Below, piece by piece: positions 1 to 10,673 of a stretch of DNA of 64,000 nt. Below the pieces are notes generated by a model, which was not told where the DNA came from, did not search any database, and was given only the letters and a program-made list of their open reading frames with translations. Source of the DNA: Muribaculaceae bacterium (GTDB lineage: Bacteria; Bacteroidota; Bacteroidia; Bacteroidales; Muribaculaceae); the NCBI GenBank assembly GCA_017436845.1, contig JAFSCJ010000016.1, forward strand, positions 310,001-374,000, in the 5' to 3' direction. Both the position numbers and the translations under genes were made by a program. The stretch's first letter is position 1, and every line of letters starts with the position of its first letter.

Positions 1-262
1 CTTTAGGTAGTTCAATAATTGTTTTCCCTGATGATACTGTAACGGTTTTGATTATTTGTCCGGTTATCGAATAAATGTAAAATTTAATGGTCTTATCTTC
101 AGGCGCAGAAAGTGTAATACAACCTGTGGATGTTGAAATCGAAGGTTGTTCAATTAATGAAGATGTGATATTCTCATCGGTAGAATTTGGCGTGTCGTTA
201 TTAGTCGCTCCAATATATAGAACTCCCATAAACACAATTACTGAGACAATTAATTTCTTCAT
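1..262 (-). CDS. Secreted protein with C-terminal sorting-like domain, partial
   Basis: An open minus-strand frame runs from an ATG at 262 off the left edge; 87 residues are visible. Residues 1-19 (MKKLIVSVIVFMGVLYIGA) are a clear signal peptide. After a short Thr/Ser/Asn-rich stretch comes a beta-rich tail (APEDKTIKFYIYSITGQII) of the kind that closes many exported Bacteroidetes proteins, where a motif like YSITGQ is usually followed by an LPKG and YIVK ending; LPK is the last thing seen. A second ATG at 271 would add three residues, but the 262 start puts the lysines directly at the front. If the tail is the sorting domain, the protein is small, about 100 residues. Function unknown. Confidence 0.6.
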   Translation of the reverse strand, partial: MKKLIVSVIVFMGVLYIGATNNDTPNSTDENITSSLIEQPSISTSTGCITLSAPEDKTIKFYIYSITGQIIKTVTVSSGKTIIELPK

Positions 263-446
263 TGATAACATATTTATAACAAAGATATTGATTATCCTTC
301 AGATGCCCAAATATTTTTGCATAAATTTATAAATATGATAAAATATCGTTGTTAATTAAGAAATAATGAGTATATTTGTTTTATTGTTGTCAAAGCAAAA
401 GTTTATGAGAAATTATTTATTATTGAAATTATCGCGAGGTAATTTC

Positions 447-2369
447 ATGAAAAAGATATTATCTACTCCTGCTCCTCGTTGGATGGTTTTAGTAGCTGAT
501 ACAGTTATCGTATTGCTATGCTGTTTGTGTGTATTTGTTTTTAATAGTCACTATTCATCAATCGGTTTTAGTTTGCCTATAATATTACAAATGGGGGCAG
601 TTATTTTAACATATCTATTTACAAGCTTAATTGTCAGAAGTTACCAATATATAATAAGACTATCTGTAATTGAGGATATGTACAGACTAGTTTTATTGGT
701 ATCAATATCATCATTGTTTCTAATTCTATCAATATTTTTTATTGAGGGTTTATCCAACATCCGATACATCGGAGTTTGGAATATAATTATAATTGGAGTT
801 TTTTCATTCTCAGTAATGATGAGCATGAGGCTTGGATTGAAATATATTTATACATTATTTGCAAGCGTAGGTCGTTCTCGCAAATCGGTAATTGTATTAG
901 GCTCAGCGATAAATTCATATGTCCTTGCTAATGCCCTTAAAAATGAAGTGGAAGGGCGTTTTTATCCGGTAGCATTATTGAGCTTATCAGATAAAAAAGC
1001 AGATACTGTATTAAATGGAATTCCTATTATAAAATACGATGCAGATACAGTTAAAAATGTGTTTGAAAAATATAATTGCGACACACTATTGTTTTTATCA
1101 ACACAAATGGAATTAATGAGAAGCGAGTTTGCCGACATATTTTTTAAGCACAATATAAAATTATTAATGCTAAATCAAGTTGAGGAATTTGATTCAGACT
1201 CAAACGAAAAACTACCTAATTTGTCAACCCATGTCAAAGATATAAAAATTGAAGATTTATTAGGTCGAGAAATAATTCACACTGATAATCCACACATCAG
1301 TCAATTAATAAAGGAACAGGTTGTAATGATAACCGGTGCTGCCGGCTCAATCGGGAGTGAGATTGTTAGACAGGTGGCATCATTAGGCGCAAAAGAAATT
1401 GTCTTAGTCGATCAAGCCGAGACACCAATGCATGAAATCCAATTAGAAATGGAAGAAACCTATCCATCGATAGATGTGCGTCTCTATATTGGAGATATAA
1501 CAAATTATAACCGCATGGAGACTGCATTTGAACGATATAAGCCGAGATATGTGTTCCATGCTGCTGCATATAAGCATGTGCCCATGATGGAGCGTAATCC
1601 ATCAGAGGCTATATTAACAAATGTATTTGGAACAAAAAATATAGCAGATTTATCATTAAAGCACAATGTAGATAAATTTGTGATGATTTCAACGGATAAA
1701 GCTGTAAACCCTACAAATATAATGGGAGCGTCTAAACGCATTGCTGAAATATATGTCCAATCATTATATTTTTATCACAAGAACAAGGATAATCACACTC
1801 GTTTTATTACAACTCGTTTTGGAAATGTGTTGGGTAGTAATGGATCCGTAATACCTCGTTTCCGTTCTCAGATAGAAGCAGGTGGACCGGTTACTGTTAC
1901 ACATAAAGATATTATACGATATTTTATGACTATACCTGAAGCTTGCCAATTGGTATTGGAGGCCGGTTGCATGGGACGTGGTGGTGAAATTTATATATTT
2001 GATATGGGAAAACCTATTAAAATATATGATCTTGCATGTCGCATGATATCTTTGGCTGGGCTTAGAGTAAATCAAGATATAAAAATTGTTGAAACAGGTT
2101 TGCGTCCTGGAGAGAAATTATTTGAGGAGCTTCTCAATGATAAAGAGCAGACTATAGCAACGCATCACAAAAAAATAATGATAGCGAAGGTTCAAACATA
2201 TAAATATGAAGAAATTATTGATGCAATAACTCGATTATATGAATTGATACAATCCAATAATCAGCATGATTTGGTATTGGAAATGAAGCACATAGTGCCG
2301 GAGTATCATTCTCAAAATTCAGAATGGGAGAATATTGATAAAGAAATTATTAACGAAACAAGATTATAG
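447..2369 (+). CDS. CapD/WbpM-type membrane nucleotide-sugar 4,6-dehydratase
   Basis: Probable UDP-N-acetylhexosamine 4,6-dehydratase that makes a modified amino-sugar nucleotide for surface polysaccharide. I use the ATG at 447 (640 residues), preceded by GCGAGGT; upstream in-frame ATGs would add up to 27 residues. Four hydrophobic segments fill about the first 125 residues, followed by a nucleotide-binding fold (near residue 146) and a second NAD-binding short-chain dehydrogenase domain with GAAGSIGSE near residue 296. STDKAVNPTNIMGASKR near 415 is the family hallmark: in these enzymes the usual Tyr-x-x-x-Lys is replaced by Met-x-x-x-Lys. Length and order match WbpM and FlaA1-long enzymes. 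No other polysaccharide gene is visible to the right, so it may close a locus lying to the left. The exact substrate is not readable from sequence. Confidence 0.85.
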   Translation: MKKILSTPAPRWMVLVADTVIVLLCCLCVFVFNSHYSSIGFSLPIILQMGAVILTYLFTSLIVRSYQYIIRLSVIEDMYRLVLLVSISSLFLILSIFFIEGLSNIRYIGVWNIIIIGVFSFSVMMSMRLGLKYIYTLFASVGRSRKSVIVLGSAINSYVLANALKNEVEGRFYPVALLSLSDKKADTVLNGIPIIKYDADTVKNVFEKYNCDTLLFLSTQMELMRSEFADIFFKHNIKLLMLNQVEEFDSDSNEKLPNLSTHVKDIKIEDLLGREIIHTDNPHISQLIKEQVVMITGAAGSIGSEIVRQVASLGAKEIVLVDQAETPMHEIQLEMEETYPSIDVRLYIGDITNYNRMETAFERYKPRYVFHAAAYKHVPMMERNPSEAILTNVFGTKNIADLSLKHNVDKFVMISTDKAVNPTNIMGASKRIAEIYVQSLYFYHKNKDNHTRFITTRFGNVLGSNGSVIPRFRSQIEAGGPVTVTHKDIIRYFMTIPEACQLVLEAGCMGRGGEIYIFDMGKPIKIYDLACRMISLAGLRVNQDIKIVETGLRPGEKLFEELLNDKEQTIATHHKKIMIAKVQTYKYEEIIDAITRLYELIQSNNQHDLVLEMKHIVPEYHSQNSEWENIDKEIINETRL

Positions 2370-2376
2370 AAATAAA

Positions 2377-3060
2377 ATGAGTAAGTTTTTTAAAATAATG
2401 CTATTAGTAGCTGTATTATCTGTTTTTGCGATTAACATGTCGGCAGATGATAGTAAAACAAAGGGATCAAGTGTATTATCTTCATTGTTAGAATCGTTAA
2501 ATGGTTCAGGATCATTAGGCGAAGTTGGTAATATTGTTCAAAATTTAATTTCAACTGACAATATTGAAATTAAAGATATTGCGGGAACATGGGAATACTC
2601 AGCTCCGGCAGTGTCGTTTAAAAGTGATAATTTGTTGAAAAAAGCAGGTGGTGCTGCAGCTGCGACTTCGTTGGAAGGTAAATTGAGTACATATTATAAA
2701 TATGCCAATATTCAATCAATGAAATTAGAAATTAAAGAAGACAGCACATTTACTATGTCTTTAAAACGCACATCATTAAAAGGCGATATTACAAAAGATG
2801 AAGAAGGTAATTTTTTCTTCAATTATAAAGTTGCAGGTCGCATTAATATTGGGACTATTCAAACCTATTTGACCAAGTCAGGTAATACGTTGGACATTAC
2901 ATATGATGTGAGTAAATTGATAAAATTAATTGAGAAAGTTGGTTCATATACCGGAAATTCAACAGTGAAAGGAGTATCATCATTATTAAATGGATATGAT
3001 GGAGTAACCGCAGGATTTAAGATGAAGAAAGTAGAAACGTCAACAACAACTACGAAATAA
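2377..3060 (+). CDS. DUF4923 family lipocalin-like exported protein
   Basis: A 227-residue protein starting at 2377, seven bases after the dehydratase stop. It begins with a signal peptide (MSKFFKIMLLVAVLSVFAINMSA). IAGTWEYSAPAVSFKSDN followed by LLKKAGGAAAA is the recognisable core of DUF4923, a Bacteroidetes family with a small beta-barrel, lipocalin-like fold and unknown ligand. The N-terminal part of the mature protein is rich in Ser and Leu (SSVLSSLLESLNGSGSLG). An in-frame ATG at 2335 overlaps the upstream gene and would bury the signal peptide, so I reject it. It could share a transcript with the sugar dehydratase; both end at the hairpin at 3079-3111. Confidence 0.75.
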   Translation: MSKFFKIMLLVAVLSVFAINMSADDSKTKGSSVLSSLLESLNGSGSLGEVGNIVQNLISTDNIEIKDIAGTWEYSAPAVSFKSDNLLKKAGGAAAATSLEGKLSTYYKYANIQSMKLEIKEDSTFTMSLKRTSLKGDITKDEEGNFFFNYKVAGRINIGTIQTYLTKSGNTLDITYDVSKLIKLIEKVGSYTGNSTVKGVSSLLNGYDGVTAGFKMKKVETSTTTTK

Positions 3061-3078
3061 TATATAGCGAAAATAAAT

Positions 3079-3111
3079 AAGAAACGGGCTCCAATTTGGA
3101 GCCCGTTTCTT
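3079..3111. terminator. Bidirectional Rho-independent terminator
   Basis: A perfect 15-bp inverted repeat, AAGAAACGGGCTCCA and its complement around a 3-base loop. It lies between two convergent genes (DUF4923 protein and Dabb protein) and ends in T runs on both strands, so it can stop transcription from either side. Confidence 0.9.
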
Positions 3112-3133
3112 ATTATGTATGGATTATAAAATG

Positions 3134-3427
3134 TTACACTATATAGTCAACACATGCGCGAGCTTCTTTGTGCCCGGCAAGAAGTCCTGCTGCAGCCACA
3201 TGAGCGGGGTGCTTAGCATATATATCGACGTCAGCCATAGTGGGAACTACTGCCGTCAATACAACATCCCAATCTTCGTTGGGATTTTCATTGATACCCA
3301 CCTCCATAGATTGCAATACCTCTATCTGTTCAGGTAAAGCTAATAGCGCAGCTTTGAAATTTTCTGCTACTTGGCGACGTTCTTCCGTAGTGCCGCTAAG
3401 TTTAAAAGTTACAATATGTTTTACCAT
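3134..3427 (-). CDS. Dabb (stress-responsive A/B barrel) family protein
   Basis: A 97-residue protein opening with MVKHIVTFKLSGTTEERRQV, the typical first strand and helix of the dimeric alpha/beta barrel (Dabb) fold, and ending with HVAAAGLLAGHKEARACVDY, which corresponds to the conserved closing helix. Members are small soluble dimers. Some catalyse cyclisations in secondary metabolism, but most bacterial copies have no assigned role. It lies 11 bases downstream of the ABC-F gene on the same strand and probably shares its transcript, which ends at the hairpin at 3079-3111. Confidence 0.8.
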   Translation of the reverse strand: MVKHIVTFKLSGTTEERRQVAENFKAALLALPEQIEVLQSMEVGINENPNEDWDVVLTAVVPTMADVDIYAKHPAHVAAAGLLAGHKEARACVDYIV

Positions 3428-3438
3428 TTCTGTTATGT

Positions 3439-5067
<1,629 letters not shown>

Positions 5068-5089
5068 CTATTTCTTGCAAAATGAAATG

Positions 5090-5120
5090 CAAAGATACGA
5101 CTTTTAATGAAAAGAAAAAA
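5090..5120 (-). promoter_or_regulatory. Promoter of the ABC-F gene
   Basis: On the minus strand TATCTTTG (5090-5097) matches the Bacteroidetes -7 box exactly. Nineteen bases upstream lies TTTT (5117-5120) in place of TTTG, so the -33 element falls in the T-tract of the pfp terminator. Expected start near 5085, about 27 bases before the ATG. Confidence 0.55.
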
Positions 5121-5157
5121 GCCTGCCGAGAGCGACATTGCTCATGCGACAGGCTTT
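5114..5157 (-). terminator. Rho-independent terminator of pfp
   Basis: On the minus strand AAAGCCTG and CAGGCTTT pair across a loop that can fold further (GTCGCATGAGC region), followed by a T run. It sits 26 bases after the pfp stop codon. Confidence 0.75.
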
Positions 5158-5182
5158 GCAAACTGAGAATTAGGTTTATCTA

Positions 5183-6832
5183 TTATTTTGCACTTTGTTC
5201 GTAGCGAAGTGTCATTGATGGTTGGTCGCAAACTTCAGCCGGACCAAAATATTGGATTGGTCCAGGATACATGTAGCATGTATTTACTGCCCACTCGTCA
5301 CGTTTAGATGCAAATTTGCGGAATGGAGCATCATCCAAGCGGACAAGAGCTTTTTGGATAACAGGTTTCATCGCTCCATGACGACGTTCCATGTTCATCA
5401 TCATTGTAATGGGGATACCACCAGCAATCCATTGAACAGAAGGATTAGTCAAGTTGCGAACTGATGACATATATCCTGTTACGCCTGCGTTGATGAGACA
5501 AGCAGCGTTGAAACCAAGAGCGTAGCAATAGTCAGCATCAAAGTTTGATGGATCGGCACAACGTCCTTCATAACCGAAGAAATGGAACAATGTACCGAAT
5601 TTGCCAACATATTTACCTTCTGCTTTCATTTCAGCCAAACGACGACCTACCATTTCTCCAAGAAGTTTTTCTGTTTCGATAAGAGAAACTTGTACGTTTC
5701 CATGTGGGTCGCGGTCAAGGCTCAATTGACGAGCTACACCTTCAGGAAGGCTTGCGTAGATTGCAGCGTTTTCTTCAGAAAGGTGGTTGATGATATATTG
5801 ACGTTGTTCTTTTGGTTCAACTGCTGCAAATTCTTCAGCATTGTGAGCGAGAAGATCGTTCAATTCTGCAATAAGTTTTTTCATTGCCGGGATAAACTCG
5901 ATAAGACCTTCAGGGATGAGAACTGTACCGAAGTTATTTCCGTTTTCAGCACGTTTAGCAACGATTTGAGCAATATCGTTAACAATGTCTTGAAGTGTGA
6001 GGTTTTTAGCTTCAACTTCTTCTGAGATGATACAAACGTTAGGTTGTGTTTGAAGAGCACATTCAAGAGCGATGTGAGATGCTGAACGTCCCATTAATTT
6101 GATGAAGTGCCAGTATTTTTTAGCAGAGTTACAGTCGCGTTGGATGTTACCGATAACTTCTGAATAAACTTTGGTTGCTGTGTCGAAACCGAAAGATGTT
6201 TCAATCAAGCCATTTTTCAAGTCACCATCGATTGTTTTAGGACATCCGATTACTTGTACGCCAGCATTGATACTCTTGTAGTATTCTGCAAGGATAGCGG
6301 CGTTAGTATTAGAGTCGTCTCCACCAATGATGACAAGGGCTTTGATATTAAGCTCTTTGAGGATTTCAAGACCTTTGTCAAATTGATCTTGGCTTTCAAG
6401 TTTTGTGCGACCTGAACCGATGATATCAAAACCACCAGTGTTGCGATATTCGTCGATGATTTCGCTTGTTAATTCCATATATTGGTGATCAACGAAGCCG
6501 CCGGGACCCATAAGGAATCCATAAAGACGGCTGTCTTTGTGAATTTTTTTGATACCATCAAAAAGACCACTGATTACGTTGTGCCCACCGGGAGCTTGAC
6601 CACCAGATAAAATAACACCTACATTTACAGGAGATCCTACTGTAGGGTTAGGGTTCTTTTCGAATTTCAATTCAGGAAGCCCGTAAGTGTTAGGGAACAA
6701 TTTTTGAATTTCAGCCTGGTCGGCTACTGACTCTGTTGGATTTCCTTCAACAGCCTTAACTGCACCGGTAAGAACGATGGGTAGTTTAGGTTGATAAGCT
6801 GCGCGAGCTTTTTGCAAAGCACTTTTCTTCAT
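5183..6832 (-). CDS. pfp: Diphosphate-dependent 6-phosphofructokinase
   Basis: Converts fructose 6-phosphate and pyrophosphate to fructose 1,6-bisphosphate and phosphate, reversibly, in central glycolysis. The 549 residues match the long plant-beta-like PPi-PFK class. [15 protein letters not shown] (about 76-90) is the phosphate-binding start. GGDDSN (170-175) has Asp where ATP enzymes have Gly, and PKTIDGD (198-204) has Lys before TIDxD; both residues mark pyrophosphate use. [11 protein letters not shown] continues the substrate pocket. It stands alone with its own terminator downstream. The 155-bp region upstream (6833-6987) is AT-rich; it carries GAACTTTG as a possible weak -7 box but no clear -33 element. 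Confidence 0.93.
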   Translation of the reverse strand: MKKSALQKARAAYQPKLPIVLTGAVKAVEGNPTESVADQAEIQKLFPNTYGLPELKFEKNPNPTVGSPVNVGVILSGGQAPGGHNVISGLFDGIKKIHKDSRLYGFLMGPGGFVDHQYMELTSEIIDEYRNTGGFDIIGSGRTKLESQDQFDKGLEILKELNIKALVIIGGDDSNTNAAILAEYYKSINAGVQVIGCPKTIDGDLKNGLIETSFGFDTATKVYSEVIGNIQRDCNSAKKYWHFIKLMGRSASHIALECALQTQPNVCIISEEVEAKNLTLQDIVNDIAQIVAKRAENGNNFGTVLIPEGLIEFIPAMKKLIAELNDLLAHNAEEFAAVEPKEQRQYIINHLSEENAAIYASLPEGVARQLSLDRDPHGNVQVSLIETEKLLGEMVGRRLAEMKAEGKYVGKFGTLFHFFGYEGRCADPSNFDADYCYALGFNAACLINAGVTGYMSSVRNLTNPSVQWIAGGIPITMMMNMERRHGAMKPVIQKALVRLDDAPFRKFASKRDEWAVNTCYMYPGPIQYFGPAEVCDQPSMTLRYEQSAK

Positions 6833-6987
6833 TACTAAGCTATTATAAGTTAAAAATTATATACAATAAAAATGAAATTTGGGTACAAAGTTCGTAAAAA
6901 AATATCACTTAATCAATAATTTTATTAATCATATTGCAACATATTTTGGTGGATATGTCAATATTTGATTTTTCTTTTAATCGATTA

Positions 6988-8286
6988 TTAATTACGTTCT
7001 ATTTTAGAGGTGTCTCCTGCTATTGAAATATATAGATTTTCGAGTGGCAGATGTGCCTTTATGAGCGTTGCAATTTTTTCAGATGTGATATTGTTTATGG
7101 CATTTATTTGAGCTTCAAAGTAGTCTGAGGGCGTTGATGCTATTCTCATGTTTTCGTAATAATCCATTATATTGAATGGCGAGTCAAGCGAAGATGCCAA
7201 TTGAGTCATTGCATAATGTTTGAGAATAGAAAGTTCATCATCACTGAAGTCAGATGTCGTCATTCGGATAATTTCTTTTTTCACCTCCTCAATCAATGCA
7301 GAAACATATTGATTATCACATTGAGTGGCAATGCTCATGATACCCCCTTCCTTATAGCCGAGCAAAGATGCTGATATACCATAGGTGTAACCTTTGTCTT
7401 CTCTGATGTTGGCCATGAGTCGGCTACCAAAATATCCACCAAGAGACATGACGGCAATACGCAAATCGGCATAATCAGGATGCTGTCTATCTATTGTAGG
7501 GATTGAAAGGCGTAAGGCGCTTTGAAGTGTTCCTGGACGGTCAATTATTCTCTCTTTTGTTGCTGATGGGGCGAAATCAACAACATTTAATTGGCATCCA
7601 TTGGGCTTGTTTGTTTGCCCAAAATGATTGTTGATAAGGTCTTCAATCTTGGGAGTAATGCGTCCGGCAAGATATATTCCACATGTATCGGTACAATATA
7701 CTTTATTGTGGAAATCATATATATCTTGTGTGCTGATATTTCTAATCTCTGAGGCAGTGTCGCTATTAGCAAGAGGATGATTTTCTCCAAATAATAGCTT
7801 GCGATTGGCAATAGAACTATGAAATTCAACTTTTTCAAGGTCTAATTCTGCAGTCCGAGCCATTTTCTCTCGCAACACTGATGCCGCCTGTTCGGGGAAG
7901 TTTGGTGTGTTTATTGTTTCTGCTAAAATTGGTAGGACATTTTCTGTGCGTGAATTTAAAGAGTGAATAACAACCGACGAGTGATGTGAATGGATATTGC
8001 TTTTTATCCAAGAACCATTGTATTCAAATGTTTCGGCAATTTCGGCTCCGGTGTGCTGTTTTGTCCCTTCACGCAAAAGATTGGCAGTTAATGATGCTAT
8101 TGACGGATGGGGTGTTTCACAAATGCCTCCATTCCAGATTAGGGATATGCGATTAACCTCTTGCGAGCCATTGTCTATAATAGTGAGGGGTATTCCATTG
8201 TCAAGAGTTGTTGTTCTTGGTTGAGGAATATTTAGTGAGCCAAACCCTTTGATAGCGGGAGCTGTTGTACGGTCTAAGTTGCTCAT
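6988..8286 (-). CDS. M16 family peptidase-like subunit lacking the zinc motif
   Basis: 432 residues with the two-lobe M16 layout (processing-peptidase/pitrilysin clan). In catalytic subunits the segment near residue 62-75 carries the zinc motif His-x-x-Glu-His; here it reads SIASLTANLLREGT, with no His or Glu. The C-terminal lobe keeps IREDKGYTYGI (around residue 290-300), the Arg/Tyr element that binds substrate in the partner subunit of heterodimeric M16B enzymes. It is therefore most likely the non-catalytic half of such a pair, but no catalytic partner lies in this window. No signal peptide is evident. It is last in a run with kdsB (4-bp gap), the flippase-like gene and the YcxB-like gene. 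Confidence 0.75.
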   Translation of the reverse strand: MSNLDRTTAPAIKGFGSLNIPQPRTTTLDNGIPLTIIDNGSQEVNRISLIWNGGICETPHPSIASLTANLLREGTKQHTGAEIAETFEYNGSWIKSNIHSHHSSVVIHSLNSRTENVLPILAETINTPNFPEQAASVLREKMARTAELDLEKVEFHSSIANRKLLFGENHPLANSDTASEIRNISTQDIYDFHNKVYCTDTCGIYLAGRITPKIEDLINNHFGQTNKPNGCQLNVVDFAPSATKERIIDRPGTLQSALRLSIPTIDRQHPDYADLRIAVMSLGGYFGSRLMANIREDKGYTYGISASLLGYKEGGIMSIATQCDNQYVSALIEEVKKEIIRMTTSDFSDDELSILKHYAMTQLASSLDSPFNIMDYYENMRIASTPSDYFEAQINAINNITSEKIATLIKAHLPLENLYISIAGDTSKIERN

Positions 8287-8290
8287 TGTT

Positions 8291-9055
8291 TTAACCTTCT
8301 AATGATGCACATAGTTCACGCGCTTTTTCCAAATCCTCAGGTGTGTCAATCCCAATCGTAGGACAGTCTGATACACCGACACGAATTTTATATCCATTTT
8401 GTACCCATCTCAATTGTTCAAGTGACTCTGCAATTTCAAGAGAGGATTGAGGCAATTTTGTGATTTTGGCTAATGTAGATGCTTTGTAGGCATACATTCC
8501 TATATGGGTGTAAAATGTTGCATGTTCAAGCCATTCTTGCCAAGGGTAATTGCGCACATATGGGATTATAGAACGGCTGAAATAAATGGCGTTCATCTCA
8601 TTGTCCATTACAACTTTGGGGGTGTTGTGGTCAAATAGTGCTTCAAATCCACGCTCGGGATTGAATTTCCTTACCAATGTTGCAATTTCAGTTTCTGTAG
8701 AGTTGAAACATTGTTTGATTTCAGCAATTTGTGACGGATCGATGAAAGGCTCGTCGCCTTGGATGTTTATAATAACATCGGCATCTGAACCAATATTTTG
8801 ATATGCTTCATAGCAACGGTCTGTTCCGCTGCGATGTTCGGTTGATGTCATGATTACGTTACCGCAAAATGCTTTTACTGTATCGGCGATGCGTTGGTCG
8901 TCGGTTGCGACATATACATTGTCTAACTCTTTTGATGCTTGACAATAAACACGTTCAATCATTGATTTTCCACATATGTCGGCAAGAGGTTTGCCGGGGA
9001 AGCGAGTAGAGGCATATCGAGCCGGAATAATTCCGATAAATTTTAAATTACACAT
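8291..9055 (-). CDS. kdsB: 3-deoxy-manno-octulosonate cytidylyltransferase
   Basis: Activates Kdo with CTP to give CMP-Kdo for lipopolysaccharide inner core, in the cytosol. I start at the ATG at 9055 (254 residues), because IGIIPARYASTRFPGKPL, the nucleotide-binding loop at the family N-terminus, follows at residues 7-24. A longer reading to 9136 would overlap the upstream gene. Other family marks are INIQGDEPF and the late PTIGIDTPEDLEKAR. Length agrees with the usual 245-255. Seven bases separate it from the upstream membrane protein gene and four from the M16 gene, so it lies within an operon. Confidence 0.93.
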   Translation of the reverse strand: MCNLKFIGIIPARYASTRFPGKPLADICGKSMIERVYCQASKELDNVYVATDDQRIADTVKAFCGNVIMTSTEHRSGTDRCYEAYQNIGSDADVIINIQGDEPFIDPSQIAEIKQCFNSTETEIATLVRKFNPERGFEALFDHNTPKVVMDNEMNAIYFSRSIIPYVRNYPWQEWLEHATFYTHIGMYAYKASTLAKITKLPQSSLEIAESLEQLRWVQNGYKIRVGVSDCPTIGIDTPEDLEKARELCASLEG

Positions 9056-9062
9056 AATATTA

Positions 9063-10103
9063 TTATTGTTTTTTATTTTCATTAGATGCTTTAAGGAAAG
9101 ATGGAAGTAGAAAAACCCCAATAACCAAATATACATAGTAAGTTATTATTCTCCAAAACAATGCTAAGATTATTGCAATGCTTGCTATATCCATGCTCCC
9201 CGAAGATATAAGATCGTTATAATAATTGGTGAAAAGTTCTTCGCTTAAGCCACTACCTCCGGGAGTGGGACATATTGTCAATATGAGCCACAATGAAACT
9301 TGTCGACATAGTATCAATAGCTGATTTGCCAAAGGTGCAAATGCTAATAATAGGGCATTAACAACCATAAATCGGGAAAGCCATGATACAAGTGTTGCGA
9401 CAAATGCTTTTGCCCACCATTTGAAAGGTCGTTTCTTTATTTCTTTTGAGGTCGTTACTATATTTTCTCCTATTGTGGCAATTTTATTTTGCCATCGTTT
9501 AAGCCATTTTAATTTAAACGTAGATATAAGTAAATTTTTAACACCGTTGGGTTTAATAAATATACCTATGAAAAGAATTGCTGTCCAAATGGCTATAGCA
9601 GAATATGCAATCCAAAAAATCCATTTCATTTCCAAATCCCACAGCTCAAAATTATGAAATAATGTATCAGTAGGGATAATGGCGATAATCAATGGACATA
9701 GTAACACAAATAATATTTCATCAAGGAATATTGTTGTTAACATTAGAGCCGTCCCTTTGCCTAATTCAATCCCTTCTTTTTTGAGGAATATCATTCCTAA
9801 GGCACTACCTCCAACTATGGATGGTGTGATTGCCGATGCAAATTCACAAAGGAAAGTTACTTTGATTGCTTGGTGCCATGTGAGTTGTTTGTCTGTAATT
9901 TCTTTAAATCGCCATGCGAGTCCGAAATCGCGACCGAGCATGAATAACCAAGCAAGTATAATGGCTGTGATTGTGAGTGTGTCAAAGGTTATTAAATCCC
10001 ATGTCCCCGGTTGGTATTCATTGTAAAACATCCACAAGATAACACCAATACCAATAACTATAGGTATTGCAATTTTATATAATATGGATGTTTCGTTATG
10101 CAT
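9063..10103 (-). CDS. Flippase-like LPG_synthase_TM (UPF0104) membrane protein
   Basis: 346 residues with about seven or eight hydrophobic segments. The central stretch (EFASAITPSIVGGSALGMIF, then a long loop and TICPTPGGSGLSEELF) matches the membrane domain shared by lysylphosphatidylglycerol synthases and stand-alone relatives, the latter often annotated flippase-like. There is no C-terminal aminoacyl-transferase domain, so it is unlikely to lysinylate lipid by itself. Its place between kdsB and a small membrane protein suggests a role in envelope lipid or glycan handling, but this is inference. It begins 3 bases after the upstream gene. Confidence 0.75.
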   Translation of the reverse strand: MHNETSILYKIAIPIVIGIGVILWMFYNEYQPGTWDLITFDTLTITAIILAWLFMLGRDFGLAWRFKEITDKQLTWHQAIKVTFLCEFASAITPSIVGGSALGMIFLKKEGIELGKGTALMLTTIFLDEILFVLLCPLIIAIIPTDTLFHNFELWDLEMKWIFWIAYSAIAIWTAILFIGIFIKPNGVKNLLISTFKLKWLKRWQNKIATIGENIVTTSKEIKKRPFKWWAKAFVATLVSWLSRFMVVNALLLAFAPLANQLLILCRQVSLWLILTICPTPGGSGLSEELFTNYYNDLISSGSMDIASIAIILALFWRIITYYVYLVIGVFLLPSFLKASNENKKQ

Positions 10104-10106
10104 TAT

Positions 10107-10607
10107 TTATTTTTGTGTATAGTTATTAAATAGAGTCGCTAATCCTTGAAGTTGTTCTTTGTCGGCTATAGCTGAATAGGGGAGAGTAATATTGCTATAC
10201 TTATTTTTGTGCAACATTATTAAAATATATTTTTCGGTGTATTTTAGCGATGTTACTTTTTCTTTTTCAATAAAAATGGGATTTGCCAAAGGTGTTTCTT
10301 CGGTCTCACTCTCAAAAACGATGGTTATTCCATCTTCTTTAAATTCAAGATGTTTATTTTGTATAGAGATGCGAGCCTCTGTGGTTAGCGCATAAAAGTA
10401 GTATAGAAATAAGAACGCGGGTGGAAGGATAAGAAAAATAGTTATAAAAGAAGTATATAGGTACACAATATTGAGGGTTATCCCTAATAATAATTGCACA
10501 ATAATGGGAAGAGCAATTAGCCACCACCAACGATTGAGCCATTGCGACATAATGATTTTCATATAGTTGCTACTGCTTATTTTATATATATTAGTGGTAA
10601 TTTCCAT
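10107..10607 (-). CDS. YcxB-like small membrane protein
   Basis: 166 residues: a short N-terminal cytoplasmic stretch, two adjacent membrane segments (about 28-75) and a soluble C-terminal beta-rich domain of about 85 residues (KHLEFKEDGITIVFE and then KVTSLKYTEKYILIMLHKN). This topology and the pattern of alternating strands match YcxB-like proteins, whose function is unknown. It is first in the run leading to the flippase-like gene, kdsB and the M16 gene. In-frame ATGs 15 and 19 codons further on would give a protein that starts right before the first membrane segment. Confidence 0.6.
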   Translation of the reverse strand: MEITTNIYKISSSNYMKIIMSQWLNRWWWLIALPIIVQLLLGITLNIVYLYTSFITIFLILPPAFLFLYYFYALTTEARISIQNKHLEFKEDGITIVFESETEETPLANPIFIEKEKVTSLKYTEKYILIMLHKNKYSNITLPYSAIADKEQLQGLATLFNNYTQK

Positions 10608-10623
10608 TTATTGTAATTTATAA

Positions 10624-10657
10624 TAGAGCCGTAGTCCTGAGTAGAACTACGGCTCTT
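10624..10657 (-). terminator. Terminator of the fur-purA-DUF1015 operon
   Basis: AGAGCCGTAGT (10625-10635) and ACTACGGCTCT (10646-10656) form a perfect 11-bp stem with a 10-base loop, 17 bases after the DUF1015 stop. On the minus strand the downstream T-tract is short (TATTATAA). Confidence 0.75.
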
Positions 10658-10673
10658 ATTTAGATTATGAATT

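Noticed and set aside
87..332. Plus-strand 81-codon open frame at the left edge
   Set aside because: It is antisense to the secreted protein gene at 1-262, which has a signal peptide and a recognisable tail; the plus frame has no such features.
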